The position numbers were made by a program, and so were the translations under genes. The notes beneath the pieces were generated by a model, which made no database searches, was not told the origin of the DNA, and worked only from the letters and a program-made list of their open reading frames with translations. Positions 43,809 to 53,106 of a stretch of DNA of 64,000 nt are shown piece after piece; positions within the stretch are counted from its first letter, which is position 1, and every line of letters starts with the position of its first letter. Origin of the DNA: Pseudoips prasinana (Eukaryota > Arthropoda > Insecta > Lepidoptera > Nolidae). The stretch lies in the NCBI GenBank assembly GCA_951640165.1, contig OX621255.1, positions 29,362,001-29,426,000 on the forward strand. The letters are read 5' to 3'.

Positions 43809-44394
43809 ACAATCTATTTTTCCTTACTTGTCTTATTTGGTAAACAAATATGGCGTACTGGTAACCAAAGACAATTGATAGAGTTGGGAAATTATCGAAT
43901 GAAGGACTGAACTCAAAAAATTTCACTTGTCAAAATAATACTTTTAGTCTACGACCAGTTACAACAAAAACTTAAGTTTTCAAAAATAATGCCTTACATT
44001 ACCATACACACATAACTTGATATATATATAAACATTTGCTTTATTATTTAGTTTTTTACATTAAAATTATACAGTTCACACTGGTCAGAATCATTCATTC
44101 ACTTTTCCCTTCTCTAAGTTCCAAAGACAAACTAGCATTTTGAAATGTCAAATTGCCAATATAATTTTTAATCTGTGGAAATGGATTCTTATATTATTTT
44201 GATTTTAAGAGAATTAATGTGTTTGGATGGTTAATTTGAAGCAGTTTTTGGTGTTATTTATATAGTATGTATTTCTTCCAACAATCAAGATGTTCATACC
44301 TAACTAAAAGTGCGTGATTGATGACGAAACTAGTGATTTTCGTACCGAGTAGTGTTTGTTAACCAAATAAGACAAGTAAGGAAAAATAGACTGT
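43809..44394. mobile_element. MITE-3 (hAT-like), 586 bp
   Basis: Inverted ends of more than 30 bp: CTATTTTTCCTTACTTGTCT and AGACAAGTAAGGAAAAATAG. Almost identical along its length to 52220-52805. No clean target duplication at this copy. Confidence 0.8.
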
Positions 44395-44483
44395 ATCTGC
44401 ACTACGGGATTACCATACAAAAGAATTAAACGCGCACCGTGCTTCCTCAGTGTGCCAGTAATTAATATCTATCCATACATCTT

Positions 44484-44564
44484 CATTTATTACATTTATT
44501 GGTAGGTTATATATCCGAATAACTTATAAAGCTCAAAGCGAGTAAAACCGCGGGGCACAGCTAG
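44484..44564 (+). mobile_element. Helitron-2 3' end
   Basis: CCGAATAACTTATAAAGCTC, then GCGAGTAAAACCGCGGGGCA and CAGCTAG. Confidence 0.65.
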
Positions 44565-44752
44565 TTACTTATAATAAACATGGATCAGTTTGGGAACACT
44601 ACTCAACAAATGCCAGACCGGACGGATTGCTTTGAAATATATATATATATATATATATATGTAATTATGTGTTTTATTATATATAAAACTGAAGAAATGT
44701 ATCTGTAATATTAGCAAAGGGTGGCCTTAGCTGTGGTTACTTGATGTTATCT

Positions 44753-45240
44753 TACTAATTTTATAAATGCAAAGGTTTGTGAGTATGAATGGATATATGG
44801 ATGTATAGAGCTATAAATGCACGTGTCGCGCAGCGGTTAAGACAGTCGCCTGGCCGTTGCGTATCGCGGGTTCGAGTCCCGCGCCGGACAACTATTTGTG
44901 TGACCTATAAATAGTTGTTTTGAGTCTGGATGTAATTTGTATACGTCTATTATATGTTTGTAAAGTACCCCGGGACACAGTAATTATATTCCCTAATGCG
45001 GGCGTTGTCTTATATATATTTTTATATTATATATAAATGTTTGTTCCTCTTTCTCACCAAAACTACCGAACGGATTTTGATGAAGCTTTTAGTAACATAG
45101 CTTATATAGCTGAATCACACATCATGTTTGTTACTTCTTCAAGTCTAAATGGCTGGAGCGATTTTAATAAAATTTTGTATGGAGTTAGCCGACACCCTGG
45201 ATTAACACATGGGCTATAATTTATAAAGTTTAAAGAAAAG
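44753..45240 (+). mobile_element. Helitron-2 split by SINE-C
   Basis: Left part CTTACTAATTTTATAAATGC, GTTTGTGAGTATGAATGG. Right part from about 45024: CTACCGAACGGATTTTGATG, then a second related block (GGCTGGAGCGATTTTAATAA) as at 35524. No CTAG end. Confidence 0.65.
44815..45020 (+). mobile_element. SINE-C copy, full length
   Basis: GCACGTGTCGCGCAGCGG, GGTTCGAGTCCCGCGCCGGA, body to TGCGGGCGTTGTCTTAT. Inserted in a Helitron-2. Confidence 0.85.
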
Positions 45241-45572
45241 ACTGCGTGCTTAAATCATTGCTGAAAGTAACATGTACTTAATTTTTTTTTATTAATATAT
45301 TTTAACTAGGTGTACCCACGACTTCGTTCGCGTGGCTGTCGAAAACTAAACCTAGACATTTAAATAAGATTAAGAAAGCTAAAAGTGGGTAATTGACGCC
45401 ACGTACGTATAAAAACAATGCAAATTAAGGGCTTATAACTTTATTCAATGAGACACTTATTTTAATGCTTCTCTATATAGTATGTTAACGGTGGATTCAC
45501 CTGGAGCATATACAAAAAGGTTAGGGGGATAGGAGTGCTCAAAAGGTAATCTAGTACCAATCGAAATGACAA
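45241..45572. other. No gene recognised
   Basis: At about 45307 CTAGGTGTACCCACGACTTC with a short CCACG/CGTGG hairpin may be another Helitron end on the minus strand; its far end was not found. Confidence 0.35.
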
Positions 45573-45952
45573 CATGATGATGTCCTCCCGACCGATTTCG
45601 GCCACGGCGGCCAGTCTTAATGGAGACTAGCCAATTGCGCAGGACATATTATAGTGCACAAGTGTGTGCGCAAACACAGGGGCACTTTCTATTCCATCAC
45701 TCTCATGATCCGATGGGACGCCTAGCGACACGACCGGAAAGAGTTCAGGTACAGGACCGACGGCTTTACGTGCTCTCCGAGGCACGGGGGTGTAATACCG
45801 CCAACTTCCAGACTTCGGGCTGATACTGAGAAATTTCTTTTTACGGAAAAATCCCAAAATCACTTTTTTTGGCCCGACCGGGGATTTGAACCCAGGACCT
45901 CATTATCTGCGGTTGAACACGGTACCGCTAGACCAACGAGGCAGTCAACATA
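45573..45952 (-). mobile_element. SINE-D copy, full length
   Basis: Minus strand: head GCCTCGTTGGTCTAGCGG, B box GGGTTCAAATCCCCGG, long body with GTCGGTCCTGTACCTG and GTGTTTGCGCACACACTTGT, 3' end CGGGAGGACATCATCATG. About 380 bp, the longest SINE family here. Confidence 0.8.
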
Positions 45953-46088
45953 TCATACAAACAACACGATGCCACATTCCATACATTGTGCAGCTTAATT
46001 GAATTTAACACAAAGCTAAAAAACTTTCGTGAGAACTAGATGTGTGAATCACAACGGCAACTAAACGCAATAAACTTACTTTATTCTA

Positions 46089-46398
46089 TATAGCTGTGCC
46101 TTGCGGTTAAACTTTATAATTATCACTGCTCCTCCCCCGTAGGCGATAGCTTGATAATATGTAGCCTATATGTTGACCCAACCTCTTAGTGTTATTCATG
46201 CAAAATTTGAAGTAAATCCATGCAGTATTTTGTGAGTTTAGCCCGGACATACATACAGACAAGCAGACACACAGACAAAAATTCTAAAAACCATGTTTTT
46301 GGTTTCGATATCTATTGAAAATCACGCCCCAAGTATCCTTTTAAAAAAATATTCAATGTACAGTTTTGACTTTTCTACGATTTTATTATATGTATAGA
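46089..46398 (-). mobile_element. Helitron-1 copy, eroded 3' end
   Basis: Minus strand TCTATACATATAATAAAATC intact; the 3' CTAG is mutated and the hairpin partly deleted (CTGTGCCTTGCGGTTAAAC on the plus strand). Confidence 0.75.
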
Positions 46399-46480
46399 TT
46401 CAATCATGGCCGCCTCCAGACACAACCTTTCAAACAAGCGTTCCTTTAATAACCGAATTTTGAAAGTTCTTTTTATAGCT

Positions 46481-46712
46481 CACTATCTGTGCCCCGCGGT
46501 TTTTCCCGCGTTAATATTTATAAATTATAGCCTACATGGTGTGCCCCGCGGTTTTACGCGCGTTAAACTTTGTAAATTATCCTATTAGCCTATCTGTTAT
46601 TCGGATATATAAGCTATATTACTTCAGTTTCATCAAAATCCGTTCGGTAGGTTTTGCGTGAAAGAGAAACATACACAGTCACAAACTTTCGCCTTTATAA
46701 TATTAGTGTGAT
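46481..46712 (-). mobile_element. Helitron-2 with duplicated 3' terminus
   Basis: Plus-strand view: CTGTGCCCCGCGGTTTTTCC at 46488 and GTGTGCCCCGCGGTTTTACG at 46540 are two successive 3' hairpin ends. The element then runs to AATATTAGTGTGA (5' TCACACTAATATT on the minus strand). Confidence 0.7.
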
Positions 46713-46838
46713 TACAGCCTAACACGGGACTAAGAGACATGTTCATGCACACAAATATCTGTCCTGGGTGGGAATCGAACCCACGGCCTGCGGCGTGGAA
46801 GCAAGCATTTACCAACCACGCCAACTGGCCCGTCAAAT
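46713..46838 (-). mobile_element. SINE-B head half
   Basis: Minus strand from the head complement ACCACGCCAACTGGCCCGTC and GGGAATCGAACCCACGG to the GTGTAA-equivalent junction with Helitron-2. The tail half is not present on the other side. Confidence 0.75.
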
Positions 46839-47019
46839 AGCGGTTAATATTCATAAATAAATTCAGATGAAGGTTTAGGGGGCCGCTGAAAGATATAATT
46901 CTTGAGAGAAGGTATAGGATTTATTTCCGAATAAAACACACGTACAATTCAGCTCTCACATAATATATTTACAAATAAGTAATACATACTAATGTGCATT
47001 ACGCGCTAGCACTTCACTA

Positions 47020-47600
47020 CAACACAAAGTGTCTAAATGCACTATGCCAAAGTTATGGGGCCGAAGTTCGGCATGTTTTATCTGCAGTACTTATTGAAGT
47101 ACGAAACATCACATATTATACCGAAATTACGTTGCACTATAGCGTACAGCCTAACTTCGGCCGGGCGTAAGTTCAACGGCATCTTACTCCATAGAGCACC
47201 CCGATCGAAGTTCGGATCCATTACGACTGTCCAAGTGTCTAAACACACTATGCCGAAGTTCCGCGACTGATTTTACGTTCCAACGTATTCGTCCGATATG
47301 ACACACCATAAGTGCCGAACTTACGCAGCAGAAATTCAGTAGCGCAACTTTGTGTGTATTCAGTGTCTCGAGCGATTTCGTGGCGTAGTGTCGTGTGTTA
47401 TCTAAACAGTTGGACAGTTGCAACTTCGGTCGCATATAATGTGTGCTCTACAAAATAACTTACGCCCGGCCGAAGTTAGGCAGTAATTCAAATAGCATTG
47501 CAGACGTAATCATGCCAAACTTCGGTTGCGTACCTTCGGCATTCAGTTTTGACACTAAATCCGCAATTACGCATCCAAGTTTACACCGACGAGGCAATAA
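47020..47600. repeat. Cluster of CCGAAGTT / AACTTCGG motifs
   Basis: About ten copies of CGAAGTT or its complement occur in both orientations (near 47055, 47153, 47209, 47255, 47315, 47425, 47470, 47518, 47535). They include GCCGAAGTTCGGC and an inverted CTTCGGCCGGGCGTAAG / CTTACGCCCGGCCGAAG pair. The phrase AAGTGTCTAAA...CACTATGCC recurs at 47027 and 47231. No coding evidence. Confidence 0.7.
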
Positions 47601-47635
47601 GTAATTAAAACATAATAATGTTAGACTATTATGCT

Positions 47636-47686
47636 GTATCAGACAGTTATGCTGTGTGGTCACCACACAGCATAACTGTCTGATAC
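47636..47686. repeat. 51-bp near-perfect palindrome
   Basis: 25-bp arms at 47636-47660 and 47662-47686 around a single C (arm core AGACAGTTATGCTGTG). Immediately followed by CGCGAAGCGAAGCGA. Confidence 0.95.
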
Positions 47687-47699
47687 GCGAAGCGAAGCG

Positions 47700-47895
47700 A
47701 ATATCAGAATCTCATCACCCCATGTGATCCCGTAGGGGGCGTAGAAGTCGACCAGAGGACGGGCAGCAGCTTCCTTCTGTGTCCTATGGCCATCATACTG
47801 CGATCGCCAACACGTCTGACAAGCGTGGCGATTATGCCATATCCTCCCAAGATCATTCTTGGGGGAGGCTTGTTCAGCAGTGGACTTCCTTAAGC
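47700..47895 (+). repeat. R5 repeat copy
   Basis: TCATCACCCCATGTGATCCC, GACGGGCAGCAGC, CAAGCGTGGCGATTATGCC, GTTCAGCAGTGGACTTCC. Confidence 0.65.
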
Positions 47896-47929
47896 TGTAA
47901 TTATGAATGTTTGAGACATGTAAAAAAAT

Positions 47930-48160
47930 TCACATCACATCACCAGCCCGAAATCGTTCACTGCTGGATATAGTCCTCCCCAAAGGTTTTTATAACATTG
48001 CCATTCGGAGGGGTTTGCCTAGGCTCGTGCAGTGTCGGTGGTAGCTAGTACAAAGTCGCGCTCCTGCCCGACTACCTGGTGTATCCCTTAGTCGCCTTTT
48101 ACCCACGGAATTATATTGGGTGGTCCTGATATTCTTTCTAGACCGGAAAACACACGGCGC
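47930..48160 (-). repeat. R4 repeat copy
   Basis: Antisense R4: TATCCCTTAGTCGCCTTTTA, GAAAACACACGG, CTCCCCAAAGGTTTTTATAA. Confidence 0.6.
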
Positions 48161-48356
48161 AAAAAGAAATACCTACACATTACTTGTTTATTTACAAATA
48201 TGATTATGAATCAAAATAATAATAATGGGAGAAACTTATGGAGGGCTATATACCCATAAAACTGAACAGATTAAACTCAACCAGTTTTTGAAATGCATAA
48301 ATTATATTTTTGGTTCCCCACAATAATAATAGTAATAAAATCCCACAATAAAAATA

Positions 48357-48791
48357 TACAGACTCGCCGAGGAGTTGACGTTCAAACGCAAAATTTAGAT
48401 ACGTTATGATGAAGAGTACCGGAATCACCCCCATGAATGTTATACGATTTTGCGTATTTTTGATACTTTGAAAATTTGAGTCTTGAGGTCAAACCCTAAT
48501 TTAGAAATTTTGAATAAATTCTAAGTCAGTTCTGCAATGATTAGATAAACCATACTTTCTAGGGTGTTAGGTTAAACTATGGTTATTAGTTATCACAAAA
48601 AAACTGAACCAGAAATGTTCAACAGAACGAAAATTGATGTCAGGAGAAATTTACGAAAAAATATAATTAAAAAAAAATCTATCTCGAAAACTACGCAAAA
48701 TCGTAGAACATACATGGGTGTGATTCGGATACTCCTCATCATAAAGTATCAAAATTTTGCGTTTAAACGTCAACTTCTCGGCCACCCTGTA
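48357..48791. mobile_element. 435-bp element with long diverged TIRs
   Basis: About 105 bp at each end are inverted relatives (GAGGAGTTGACGTTCAAACG / CGTTTAAACGTCAACTTCTC; CGATTTTGCGTA / TACGCAAAATCG). Ends near TACAG/CTGTA. Arms differ by about 20%, so the element is old. The frames at 48246-48434 and 48579-48929 lie over it. Confidence 0.65.
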
Positions 48792-49100
48792 TTTATTTGC
48801 CAGAAACATGGTTACATGTTTTATAAAATTTTACAGCATATTACGCCGATCAGTAGATCGTTATTCTTGTATGGTAACTTAACGCAATTTTTCAGTATTT
48901 TGTATATTTATAAACTATGCATGGTTTAGTTTAATAGAATCCACTATTCAAGTTAAACCTTGTATACGAAAGTATAGTTATAGGCACGCCATTTTTCAAT
49001 GCTTCCTTTTAATCCGATTCTATTTCTTAAATAACATGGAGTGAGCTACATCTGAGGATATGTTGTCTTAGCGAGTACTTGTTAATAGACAGTAGAATAA
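48792..49100. other. No gene recognised
   Basis: Nothing recognised. Confidence 0.4.
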
Positions 49101-49800
49101 AGTGCGCTCGCAAAGCAGGAAGAATTTCGTTCATATTCATTTTATTACTTGTCTGTCGTTTCTGCATACGCATAACGATCGCAAAGATACTATTACCACC
49201 GACTCTTTAAAAAAAGGCCCCAGCGGCCAGTCTCAATGGAGATATTCCATCAGTCTCATGATCCGATGGGACGACTAGCGAACAAAAATGTTTGTGATTG
49301 CTGTCAGAGGGTTAAGAGGTCGATGTACGAATTTCTTCCTGATCTGCGACCACACTTTAGATAAAGCAAAGCTTATGCTAACCCTAATATCTGGGTTATG
49401 TAAACATTGATATTAGGGTTAGCACAATGATAGCACAAACACTGTTATCACCGTCTCTTTAAAAAAATTGCAGAGTAACTCTCACTCGAAACAAAAATGT
49501 CTGTGACAACTGTCAGAGGGTTAAGAGGTCGTTGTACGAATATCTTCCTGCTCTGTGACCGCACTTTAAGGCTCTAGACAGACGGACCGCATTTCAACTG
49601 CAACTGCACGCCGACTGCAATTGAACTGCAATCGGACTGCGCGTTTGTTCCATTACAACTCAATTACAAGTCAACTGCATTCAAACTGCAATTTGCGGTT
49701 GAATTGCAGTTGAAATGCGGTCCGTCTGTGTAGAGCCTAAATAAAGCAAAACTTGTGCTAACCCTAATATCTGGGTTATGTAACATTGATTAGCATAAAT
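49101..49800 (+). repeat. Duplicated block containing a MITE
   Basis: GTCAGAGGGTTAAGAGGTCG, CTTCCTG, then CTTTA and ATAAAGCAAA..TTGTGCTAAC occur at 49278-49430 and 49490-49795. The left flank (AAGTGCGCTCGCAAAGCAGG, 49111) is an inverted relative. 49377-49426 has inverted GCTAACCCTAATATC arms. Confidence 0.65.
49570..49737. mobile_element. Harbinger-like MITE, 168 bp, TAA duplication
   Basis: GGCTCTAGACAGACGGACCG and CGGTCCGTCTGTGTAGAGCC ends, internal CTGCAACTGCA-type repeats, TAA at 49567-49569 and 49738-49740. PIF/Harbinger elements typically duplicate a 3-bp TWA. The paralogous block at about 49362 is the unfilled site. Confidence 0.8.
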
Positions 49801-49901
49801 AAGATGATTTTTACGCAATAAGACGCAAGCGTGTATCGTCAATGATGGCTACAGTGCGCGGCAGCAGCAGTGACATTCTGAAGATAATTTCTAGTAAATA
49901 T

Positions 49902-50901
49902 TAGACATGTGTAGGTAATGCGCGTAATATTACTCGGGTGATATTACTTCACAATGTGATGCCATATTACGCATTACGCGACGAAAACTAACATCACACC
50001 ATCACCCGCGCATTTCCTATAATAGAAGAGTGCGAGTGTGAGGAGTGATGAAGTGATGTTTGATGTAATGTTCGTTTCTGGAACGTAATTTCTCATTCTG
50101 TTCTGCCTATCGAATCGACTTAGCGCGGCGCGCGGTAGAGTGAGACAGATGGACGTTGTTCCACAAGTTAGATAGAGACACGAGATAAGGCGAAGACATG
50201 AAACGTTCCTGACGGATTTTAAGCCGTAAGTTTTTATGAGAAGGTTTATTTTTATTTAGCCGGGTTTTTACCTATGATCACTTGCATTGTTTAAATTTTT
50301 TTGAGTCAGAACTATGTAGTTGGCGAAATGCATTTTGTTGGCTAGATATTCTTTAAAATTCTTTTAGTTACTTCCTAATAACTTTATATATTATAAGTGC
50401 AGTTTATTTAAATTGTAAAAAGTTATGTAAACTTACATAATCCGTCTTTATTCGGTGTAACGTAATATATCGGGCTTAAGTATGAAGGAAAATCAACTTT
50501 ATCCACATAATAATTTCGATAATCGGTAATCAGCGTTACAGTATTTATTAATCGTCAAAAAACAATCAATAGGTATGGTCAAACTAAAACACAAGACCTT
50601 CTATCTAAAAAAATATTCATCATTTAAATACACCGTGTGAAAATTTCATGTCAAGGTTTTCAAGTAATATGATCAAAATAAACTTTTTCTAACTGAAAGC
50701 TAAATGTATTACGGCAGTGCAACAAGTAATACGTATCACTTCAAAGTAATAGTACAGTCGATGTGTACAAACATTATCAGATCGTTCGAATACGTCGCGT
50801 AATGTTTCGAGTAATGCGTAATGTTATCGAGTAATATCACCTGACCGAAAAAGTAATGTTGCATCACATTACTTCATAAGGTGATGTTTTGCGCATGTCT
50901 A
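49902..50901. mobile_element. hAT-like element, exactly 1000 bp, non-autonomous
   Basis: Ends TAGACATGTGTAGGTAATG and TTTTGCGCATGTCTA (inverted TAGACATGYGYA). 8-bp target duplication GTAAATAT at 49894-49901 and 50902-50909. Subterminal GTAATATTACTCGGGTGATA-like repeats at both ends. No open frame of 60 codons or more, so the transposase must come from elsewhere. Confidence 0.85.
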
Positions 50902-51089
50902 GTAAATATCAATGTCCGATACACTCGCTCTGGGTAAGCATCGTAGTAGGGACGGCAAAATAAAATAATTTAATGTGTGTTTAGTGTAATGTATATTTAA
51001 GTTATTTACTAACATAGTTTATAAGCTCCTGTTGTTACTAATCATATAGGATCATGTTATCTGATAATAAATAAATAATAATAATAATA

Positions 51090-51205
51090 AATGTGACCCA
51101 TAAATAGTTGTTCTGAGTCTGGATATAATTTGTGTCCGTCTATTGTGTATAAAGCACTCCGCGACACAGGGATTAGATTCCCTAGTGCGAGCGTTGTCTT
51201 TTTTT
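51090..51205 (+). mobile_element. SINE-C body, headless
   Basis: GTGACCCATAAATAGTTGTT to GTGCGAGCGTTGTCTTTTTT. The promoter half is absent. Confidence 0.7.
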
Positions 51206-51214
51206 TGTCTTTTT

Positions 51215-51375
51215 AAAAGTGCGGTCGCAGAGCAGGATGGAATACCTACGTCTCTTTAACCTTCTGACAGTAGGTACAGACATTTAATGTACAGGTTGCG
51301 AGTCAATATGCAATTTATGAATGAACAGTAGGTAAAAGCTTTGCCATCCTTTAAGAGGGCGGTAATAGTGTCTGT
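51215..51375 (-). repeat. Inverted relative of the 49101 block
   Basis: AAGTGCGGTCGCAGAGCAGG and TCTCTTTAACCTTCTGACAG are the reverse complement of the 49490 copy; GGGCGGTAATAGTGTCTGT marks its far end. Confidence 0.55.
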
Positions 51376-51393
51376 AACATAGAGCGGGCTATA

Positions 51394-51775
51394 CAACATG
51401 TAACTTAATTAACGCACATCCTGAAAATTGTTTGTTCAGAATCGTTTACTGAATCGATTTATATCATTTTTAATATAGGTAATATTTTATTCCAAAATAA
51501 TTAAAACTACGGAAATTATTGTCATATTAATCCTGTACAAAACAAATTGAAAAGTCATAGTAGTATAGACTTTTAAAATCGCAATTATACAGTATTCATA
51601 CAAATTCCATCATTCAATACAAAATAAAGAAAAATAAACTTTATTCCAAGAAACTAATTTAGTAAATAACAATGCATATACATGTTAAATTAAAAATTCA
51701 GTGTATGTATTATAATTACAACATAATATTCTAATTGGGGTGTTTGAGGGTGTGCGTTAATTACGTGACATGTTG
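51394..51775. mobile_element. MITE-2 copy, TA target duplication
   Basis: CAACATGTAACTTAATTAAC and AATTACGTGACATGTTG inverted ends, TA on each side, 382 bp. Confidence 0.8.
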
Positions 51776-51899
51776 TATATGGTACAGTGCGTAGGAGGTC
51801 TTATTCCAGCTACTTAACATTGCACCCAAAATACCTATCACGCTTGTCCTCACGACTCATGATTACAACTCGCTTACAAAAGTAGTTATTATAACGACA

Positions 51900-52150
51900 T
51901 TCCAAATTTTATACATGTGTTCTACACTGCACACTATACAAACACCTCTTCAAGATTGGCGTCACAGACTGCCCCCAGTGCAGAGGAAGCATTGAATCTG
52001 AAGAAACACCGGCACACGTACTGCTACACTGCAATAGCGTTGCCAGCCAACGGGCAAAGTTCCTAAACGATCCGAAGACACAGCAGGAAGTACTCAAGCC
52101 AAGCTTTCGAGGCCTCTTGGACTTCTGGATGGAACTAAAATGGTTTGAGT
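51900..52150 (+). pseudogene. LINE ORF2 C-terminal zinc-knuckle fragment
   Basis: The plus strand encodes YKHLFKIGVTDCPQCRGSIE, then a (TP)AHVLLHC block and a stop after MELKWFE. The CxxC...HxxxxC arrangement matches the C-terminal end following RNase H in Jockey/R1-type LINEs. 5'-truncated; a MITE lies just downstream. Confidence 0.7.
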
Positions 52151-52219
52151 AGCCAAATAAGTTCACGTACAATGACCCAATTAGGACGCTACGTGCGGAA
52201 ACCAATCGCCCAACTAACT

Positions 52220-52805
52220 ACAGTCTATTTTTCCTTACTTGTCTTATTTGGTAAACAAATATGGCGTACTGGTAACCAAAGACAATTGATAGATTTGGGA
52301 AATTATCGAATGAAGGACTGAACTCAAAAAATTTCACTTGTCAAATAATACTTTTAGTCTACGACCAGTTACAACAAAGACTTTAGTTTTTAAAAATAAT
52401 GCCTTACATTACCATACACACATAACTTGAGATATATATAAACATTCTGCTTTATTATTTAGTTTTTTACATTAAAATTATACAGTTCACACTGGTCAGA
52501 ATCATTCATTCACTTTTCCCTTCTCTAAGTTCCAAAGGCAAACTAGCATTTTGAAATGTCAAATTGCCAATATAATTTTTAATCTGTGGAAATGGATTCT
52601 GATATTATTTTGATTTTAAGAGAATTAATGTGTTTGGATGGTTAATTTGAAGCAGTTTTTGGTGTTATTTATATAGTATGTGTTTCTTCCAACAATCAAG
52701 ATGTTCATACCTAACTAAAAGTGCGTGATTGATGACGAAATTAGTGATTTTCGTACCGAGTAGTGTTTGTTTACCAAATAAGACAAGTAAGGAAAAATAG
52801 ACTGT
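52220..52805. mobile_element. MITE-3 (hAT-like), 586 bp, 8-bp duplication
   Basis: ACAGTCTATTTTTCCTTACT and GTAAGGAAAAATAGACTGT ends, AACTAACT directly outside both ends (52212-52219 and 52806-52813). Non-coding. It lies 61 bp past the Red stop codon, so it is in or next to the Red 3' UTR. Confidence 0.85.
52451..52583 (-). terminator. Candidate Red polyadenylation signals inside MITE-3
   Basis: On the minus strand ATTAAA is at 52583-52578 and AATAAA at 52456-52451, respectively about 285 and 410 nt past the Red stop. No AATAAA lies in the 61 bp between the stop and the MITE. Use of either is inferred, not shown. Confidence 0.4.
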
Positions 52806-52866
52806 AACTAACTATACATGTGTTCTTTCCAACTGTATACTCCAAGATGCTAAGTGCAGGTAAGTG

Positions 52867-52941
52867 CTAGTATTTCGAAGACTTGTAGGACGGCTCGTCG
52901 CTCGGTTGCGGCGCCTTGCGCTTCTGAATTATGTTTTGGAT
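52867..52941 (-). CDS. Red: Red/IK, last coding exon (24 residues and stop)
   Basis: Encodes IQNIIQKRKAPQPSDEPSYK, then SSKY and TAG. Acceptor TTGTTTCAG|ATC, phase 0, following EWQQ of the previous exon. The family likewise ends in a basic segment and a short K-Y tail. The stop is at 52867-52869. The 3' UTR probably enters MITE-3. Confidence 0.9.
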   Translation of the reverse strand: MQNIIQKRKAPQPSDEPSYKSSKY

Positions 52942-53106
52942 CTGAAACAATTGGATTAGGTTAGAACATGGATAGATATGTATTTCTTTCTTTAGCTCTT
53001 TGACCACAACACTCATGATAAACTAGCCTATTGGTCTAGTGCTCAGTGACCCAGACTGCTAAGCGAGAGGTCGCGGTTTCTTTCTCCACACGTGACAAAT
53101 GTTTGT

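Noticed and set aside
49377..49426. Telomere-like TAACCCTAA repeats
   Set aside because: Only single inverted motifs, not an array; insect telomeres are usually TTAGG.
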